Below are positions 58,147 through 64,000 of a DNA stretch of 64,000 nucleotides, piece by piece (the stretch's first letter is position 1; every line of letters begins with the position of its first letter). A program made the translations under genes and the position numbers. Source of the DNA: Bacillus mojavensis RO-H-1 = KCTC 3706 (GTDB lineage Bacteria > Bacillota > Bacilli > Bacillales > Bacillaceae); assembly GCF_000245335.1 (NCBI RefSeq), contig NZ_JH600294.1, positions 186,001 through 250,000 on the forward strand, in the 5' to 3' direction. A model generated the notes under the pieces. The model was not told the origin of the DNA. It made no database searches and was given only the letters and a program-made list of their open reading frames with translations.

Positions 58147-58265
58147 AAAAACTTGTGCTTTGCGTATCTATTTTAGCTGTAATTTTAAGTGGGGTAGCTT
58201 TAACGCAATTAAGTACAGATTCACCATCTAACATCCAGGTAGCTGAAAGGCCTGTCGGAGGTTAA
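58143..58265 (+). CDS. phrK: PhrK signalling peptide precursor
   Basis: 40 residues, identical in plan to B. subtilis PhrK. MKKLVLCVSILAVILSGVAL is the export signal; the tail ends VAERPVGG, whose ERPVG pentapeptide is the expected mature signal. ATG overlaps the rapK stop (ATGA), giving coupled expression. It is read normally even if rapK is broken. Confidence 0.93.
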   Translation: MKKLVLCVSILAVILSGVALTQLSTDSPSNIQVAERPVGG

Positions 58266-58286
58266 AAAAGGTTGATTCATTAATCT

Positions 58287-58320
58287 AGCCCTACTCATAC
58301 TTTGAGTGGGCTTTTATTTT
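58287..58320 (+). terminator. terminator of rapK-phrK
   Basis: AGCCCTACTC / GAGTGGGCT stem followed by TTTTATTTT. Confidence 0.88.
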
Positions 58321-58321
58321 A

Positions 58322-59463
58322 TGATTTATGTCCCCAGTAAGCCCAGCTCTATGAAGCGCTGTCCCTGCGGGTGTGTTAAGAGACTACTCTTAGTATCGCA
58401 TTCGATCCGTATTTGCTTCTAATTCCACCCATAACGAACCCAAGCCTCCTTCTCTTCTCGTTATCCACTTCAAATAAACTCAACTGCTGATGTACATCAT
58501 CCTCAATACTTCTCACTGTTTTATCCGAGTAAAACTTATTAAAGAGCATCAAGCAGCATCTATAAATGTCCATCGTGATATTTGTGGGAAGATCAATTGT
58601 TTTGGATCGATGGAATTCACCACCAAGCTCATCTTTACTCTATCCAATTCCCAGGCTGATTGTTCGACCAACTTTATTATGTTTACGCGCCCTTCTTGCG
58701 ACTTCCTCACAAATCTCTAACAGAACAGCTTTAATCTCTTCTCTCCTTGTATAATCCCTCAGTAAAATCTGACTCTTCCCAAAACTAATCTGATCCTGCA
58801 TCAACGGAGCTCCAATTTCGGATAAATCGATTCCATGAGCATGGTAGTACAACTGGTTTCCATTATTCCGAACTTCTTTTCAAGCAGCTCTAAAGGAAAA
58901 TTAGCTAACTGACCTACAGTTGATATCCCCATTCGGTTCAGGTTTCTTTCCATCCTCCCTCCTATTCCCCACATTTTAGACAACGGGTGAACCTTCCAGA
59001 GTTTATTTGGCACATCTTCATATCTCCAACGTGCAATGCCACTCTTCGTTTTCTTACTCTCCAGGTCAAGTGCAAGCTTACTGAGCAACATATTATCTCC
59101 AATGCCTACTGTGCACATCAAACCAAACTCTCTCCACATGCTGCTTTGAATTGCTTTGGCCATTTCTTCAGGATCTTCTTTTCCTGCATCTAAAAAAGAT
59201 TCATCAATTGAATAGGTATGTACACATTTTTCAGGAACAAATCTGTAAAACAGCTTTGTAATCTCAGTCGAAACTCTGATGAAAAGCTTCATTTGCGGAT
59301 TTACAATGTGTATTCTTGGATCTTCAGGTATCTCAAATAGTCTCGAGCCTGTTTTGATTCCAAAATCTTTTTTAAGTGCAGGAGATGCAGCTAACACTAC
59401 ACTTCCCTGTCTCTCCGTATTCCCTACAACAGCAAGATAGCATGTTAAAGGATTAAGCCTCAT
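58322..59463 (-). pseudogene. uvrX: uvrX (SPbeta-type Y-family DNA polymerase), broken, copy 2
   Basis: Y-family polymerase fragment. 59463-58850: LNPLTCYLAVVGNTERQGSV, TYSIDESFLDAGKEDPEEM (catalytic Asp-Glu), GIGDNMLLSKLALDLESKKT, GIGGRMERNLNRMGISTVGQ. Lesions: the N-terminal 30 or so residues with the first catalytic Asp are missing at the rph boundary; a G is missing from GGG near 58860; TAT to TAG after SLGIG (58637-58639); a small in-frame deletion (KTVRSIEDDV); and a late frameshift at VVS near 58380. The gene is clearly dead. In SPbeta uvrX stands beside the yolC-yolB-yolA genes, consistent with yolB/yolA nearby here. Confidence 0.9.
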
Positions 59464-59517
59464 TGTATAAAAGAATAACCGTCCACTTTGACAGTGATTT
59501 TAAATTTGATTTAAGCA

Positions 59518-62168
<2,651 letters not shown>

Positions 62169-62221
62169 GAAATTATAAGATGGATAACTATAACTTTTAT
62201 TAATAAAGCACACGTAGCATG

Positions 62222-62250
62222 ATTATATCACCGTGTCTATTTTTGTGCAA
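62222..62250 (-). promoter_or_regulatory. sigma-A promoter of rph
   Basis: Minus strand: TTGCAC (62245-62250), 17 bases, TATAAT (62222-62227). It would start about 62215, leaving a leader of roughly 100 bases before ATG 62112. Confidence 0.75.
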
Positions 62251-62253
62251 TAT

Positions 62254-62290
62254 AAAAAGAACCTGGGCAATTTCACCAGGTTCTTTTTTA
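62254..62290. terminator. bidirectional terminator between yolB and rph
   Basis: AAAAAGAACCTGG / CCAGGTTCTTTTTT stem; ends both the plus-strand small RNA and the yolA-yolB transcript. Confidence 0.88.
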
Positions 62291-62419
62291 ATTTCCCGCT
62301 ACCATTAGTCACAAAAAAAACTCGGAACCTTATTCTAGAGAAAGAACATGAAAAGTATTTACAAGAAAAAATGACCAATAAACAGCAACTTCCAACTTTT
62401 TTCTTGTATTGTTTCATAT

Positions 62420-62788
62420 TTAAATTGAATTTTTATAAGCATTAATTGCTTCGTTTCGCAACAGCATATTATTTTTGTTAACCATGCCTAAGTTGTAAGC
62501 TTTTTTTATAATATCTAATACCTGTGAATCTAATGCAGAGAGATTGCCTCCTGGATTAAATCTTGATTTCCAATAATCTAAAGACTTATTTAGGTCAAGT
62601 GAGCTTTTTTTATTCTCGGGTTTAACTACTTCATTTTTCTCAAGTTTTTCACAGAATTCACTAAAACCTATGGATCTACTAGGAGCTGAGTTATTTCCCC
62701 CGTATCCTTCTGTAGCCAAGCTACAAAATGCTAAGAACTTTGGATCTTTAGTTACATCATAATTAGAAGTGCTAATCACCTGGTTCAC
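62420..62788 (-). CDS. yolB: SPbeta-type hypothetical protein YolB-like
   Basis: 122 residues, no signal peptide: [59 protein letters not shown]. Helical and polar; no catalytic motif. The ATG overlaps the stop of the secreted yolA product (ATGA), so the two are translationally coupled. The name rests on position next to yolA and bsrG, as in SPbeta; I could not check identity. Confidence 0.65.
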   Translation of the reverse strand: MNQVISTSNYDVTKDPKFLAFCSLATEGYGGNNSAPSRSIGFSEFCEKLEKNEVVKPENKKSSLDLNKSLDYWKSRFNPGGNLSALDSQVLDIIKKAYNLGMVNKNNMLLRNEAINAYKNSI

Positions 62789-63252
62789 TCTCTTTCAAAA
62801 TCAATTTTTTGGCTGTAAACAAAAGTGGTGCCTGAGCTTAATGCTTTAATCTGTATAGAATTATCTTGGAGTGCGTCCATTGGAATCTCAAAATATTTAT
62901 CCCAGCCTATAACCACCCTATTCTGACCAAGAATGGCATCAGATTTGTACATCCTAGCTGTACCATCATATAACAGATTTTTTCCATCTTTACCCGTGAT
63001 AACTGTTAACTTTGTATACCCCATAAAACGTGCCCTAACATGTAGTTTATCACCTTTTAAAACACTTGGAGCTTTGGTTTGACTAAAAGTGATGTTATCC
63101 CAAGCAAAATCGTTTCCGTCTGATGTAATCCCTGTAATTTGTAGATAGTAGAGTGGTAACGCTTCTGCTGCTTTTGCTTTTGATGAACCAGTGAAAGCGA
63201 AAGCAACAACTGCTAGAAGAGCAAGCAGTACATATGTAATTCTCTTCTTCAT
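62785..63252 (-). CDS. yolA: secreted protein YolA
   Basis: 155 residues with a Sec signal peptide ([23 protein letters not shown]) and a beta-rich mature domain ([68 protein letters not shown]). It fits SPbeta YolA, an abundant secreted protein of unknown role. ATG 63252 follows AAGGAGGATTTAGGAA. The bsrG/SR4 pair lies just upstream, as in SPbeta. Confidence 0.82.
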   Translation of the reverse strand: MKKRITYVLLALLAVVAFAFTGSSKAKAAEALPLYYLQITGITSDGNDFAWDNITFSQTKAPSVLKGDKLHVRARFMGYTKLTVITGKDGKNLLYDGTARMYKSDAILGQNRVVIGWDKYFEIPMDALQDNSIQIKALSSGTTFVYSQKIDFERE

Positions 63253-63325
63253 TTCCTAAATCCTCCTTGGAACAAGTTTACATGTTAAATATCGTCAATC
63301 GAATAGAATTGTTTAATATTTGAAA

Positions 63326-63360
63326 TAAAAAAAGAACCTGCATTAAGCAGGTTCTTTTCA
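63326..63360. terminator. hairpin upstream of yolA
   Basis: AAAGAACCTG / GCAGGTTCTTTT stem, nearly the same stem as at 62254-62290, so the yolA-yolB pair is bracketed by similar terminators. Confidence 0.8.
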
Positions 63361-63483
63361 CATTAGTAATTTATTGTAAATTTTTAACGACAAGGGCATT
63401 TATGTATAGTATAATATTTCCTGTACATTAAGTTTGCTCACTCAAGGGAGTCTTGCTCATCCCCTATGAAAGGGGGTGGGAAA

Positions 63484-63600
63484 ATGACTGTTTACGAATC
63501 ATTAATGATAATGATCAATTTTGGCGGATTGATATTAAATACCGTCTTGTTGATCTTCAATATAATGATGATTGTAACGTCAAGCCAAAAGAAAAAATAG
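63484..63600 (+). CDS. bsrG: type I toxin BsrG
   Basis: 38-residue membrane toxin, MTVYESLMIMINFGGLILNT, then VLLIFNIMMIVTSSQKKK, as in SPbeta BsrG: one transmembrane helix and a basic tail that disturbs the cell envelope. It is too short for routine gene calling. The extended ribosome-binding region GAAAGGGGGTGGGAAA is the one normally sequestered when SR4 binds. Expression is held down by the antisense RNA at 63596-63780. Confidence 0.96.
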   Translation: MTVYESLMIMINFGGLILNTVLLIFNIMMIVTSSQKKK

Positions 63601-63780
63601 ACCTTCCCTTGAGTTTGGACACCTGAAGGGTTAGGCCTACGCAGATTTGACAACGAGCAAGCCCTTTGATGGGCAGCTTTTTGTACAAACAATGACCAGT
63701 GGGTGTTAGCGCACCCCAGGTCTTTTTTATTTTATGCATTTCCACAAATCAAAATGCAATAAATAATTATTTGTATCATT
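63596..63780 (-). ncRNA. SR4 antisense antitoxin RNA of bsrG
   Basis: Minus-strand promoter TTGCAA (63811-63816), 18 bases, TATAAT (63787-63792), start near 63780. The RNA overlaps the bsrG 3' region and ends at a hairpin CCCTT / AAGGG with TATTTTTT near 63590-63630, about 180 nucleotides, the size known for SR4. Confidence 0.8.
63693..63731 (+). terminator. terminator of bsrG
   Basis: GACC-GTGGGTG / CGCACCCC-GGTC stem followed by TTTTTT. Confidence 0.82.
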
Positions 63781-63906
63781 ACCCTAATTATAACCATATA
63801 GAAATGGTATTTGCAATACTATTGCTTTGTGGTTAAAACCATTATTTTATTTTGATTGAAGTTCTCTTTTAACACCCGTTGAAAAAGAATGTTACTCATT
63901 TTTTAT

Positions 63907-64000
63907 TCACTTTTGTGAAACGTTATATTTAAACCATTCGTTAACCAGTAAACTTATATCGTTTTTTATATTTTTAAGCTGAGCGAACTCTTCTTCAAAA
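63907..64000 (-). CDS. C-terminal end of a gene continuing beyond the window
   Basis: Last 31 or so codons: FEEEFAQLKNIKNDISLLVN, EWFKYNVSQK, stop at 63907. Frame open to the window end. Helical, charged; family cannot be told from this piece. By position it would be the next SPbeta-type gene. Confidence 0.6.
   Translation of the reverse strand, partial: FEEEFAQLKNIKNDISLLVNEWFKYNVSQK

Larger units (their letters stand above)
51912..59463. repeat. unit 2 of a diverged large duplication
   Basis: Second set: AUU-start membrane gene, 76-, 134- and 91-residue genes, then rapK, phrK, uvrX. Shared short non-coding stretches (such as SDREQAIEYDSP coding bases at 56850-56884) support common descent rather than chance. 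Cargo here: acyltransferase remnant, GNAT gene. Confidence 0.75.
62175..62290 (+). ncRNA. candidate small antisense RNA opposite the rph leader/promoter
   Basis: The perfect promoter at 62140-62168 would give a transcript starting near 62175 and ending at the strong terminator 62254-62290, about 115 nucleotides. No credible ORF lies within. It would run through the rph promoter and complement the first part of the rph leader, so interference or RNA pairing is possible. Not demonstrated. Confidence 0.55.

Noticed and set aside
46979-58573. Insertion sequence or composite transposon bounded by the two uvrX ends
   Set aside because: No transposase gene or terminal inverted repeats were found; the repeats are diverged gene ends, better explained by duplication of a phage-like unit.
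62233-62445. Plus-strand frame inside and beyond the candidate antisense RNA
   Set aside because: GTG without ribosome-binding site, interrupted by a strong terminator, and antisense to yolB at its end.

Overview
The window is chromosomal DNA of a Bacillus subtilis-group organism, around the replication terminus. The evidence is rtp (replication terminator protein) with its two opposed Ter sites, the proJ-proH pair, the yox/yoa genes in the order familiar from B. subtilis, and low-GC, strongly SD-led genes. It is not strain 168: several loci are inserted, missing or broken.

Layout. 1-6.4 kb: proline synthesis (proJ, proH), rtp/Ter, a frameshifted CYP109-like P450, yoxD (frameshifted), yoxC, yoxB, yoaA. 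6.6-9.8 kb: an inserted MarR-controlled ABC-2 exporter. 10.2-20 kb: the SAM-riboswitch-led yoaD-yoaC-yoaB operon, yoaE (frameshifted molybdo-oxidoreductase), yoaF, the expansin exlX behind a Fur-like box, yoaK, pelB. 20-28.4 kb: small accessory genes (SDR, VanZ-like, DUF3221 lipoprotein, thermonuclease, flavin amine oxidase). 28.6-37.7 kb: a complete xylan/xylose locus (extra GH11 xylanase, xylB, xylA, xylR, xynB, xynP) with two XylR operators and three cre sites. 37.9-59.5 kb: a decayed mobile/prophage-like zone built from two diverged copies of one unit (small-membrane-protein module, then rap-phr, then uvrX). It has acquired an AA10 LPMO, XynA, possible defence genes (HEPN-like, DUF4365-like nuclease plus DUF4238) and many gene remnants. 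59.5-62.3 kb: rph (rifamycin phosphotransferase) with its own leader. 62.4-64 kb: an SPbeta-type segment (yolB, yolA, the bsrG/SR4 type I toxin-antitoxin pair).

How the genes work together. PelB, ExlX, the LPMO, two GH11 xylanases, XynB/XynP and XylAB make this region a plant-cell-wall utilisation platform. XylR and CcpA sites link the xylan part to xylose and glucose status. RTP with at least three convincing Ter sites (plus weaker ones) makes it also a fork-arrest zone.

Many genes carry single-base indels, mostly in short homopolymers (P450, yoxD, yoaE, rapK, UDG-like, uvrX). Some may be assembly or sequencing errors and some real decay. Assignments come from recognising sequence motifs and remembered relatives; no database search was run.
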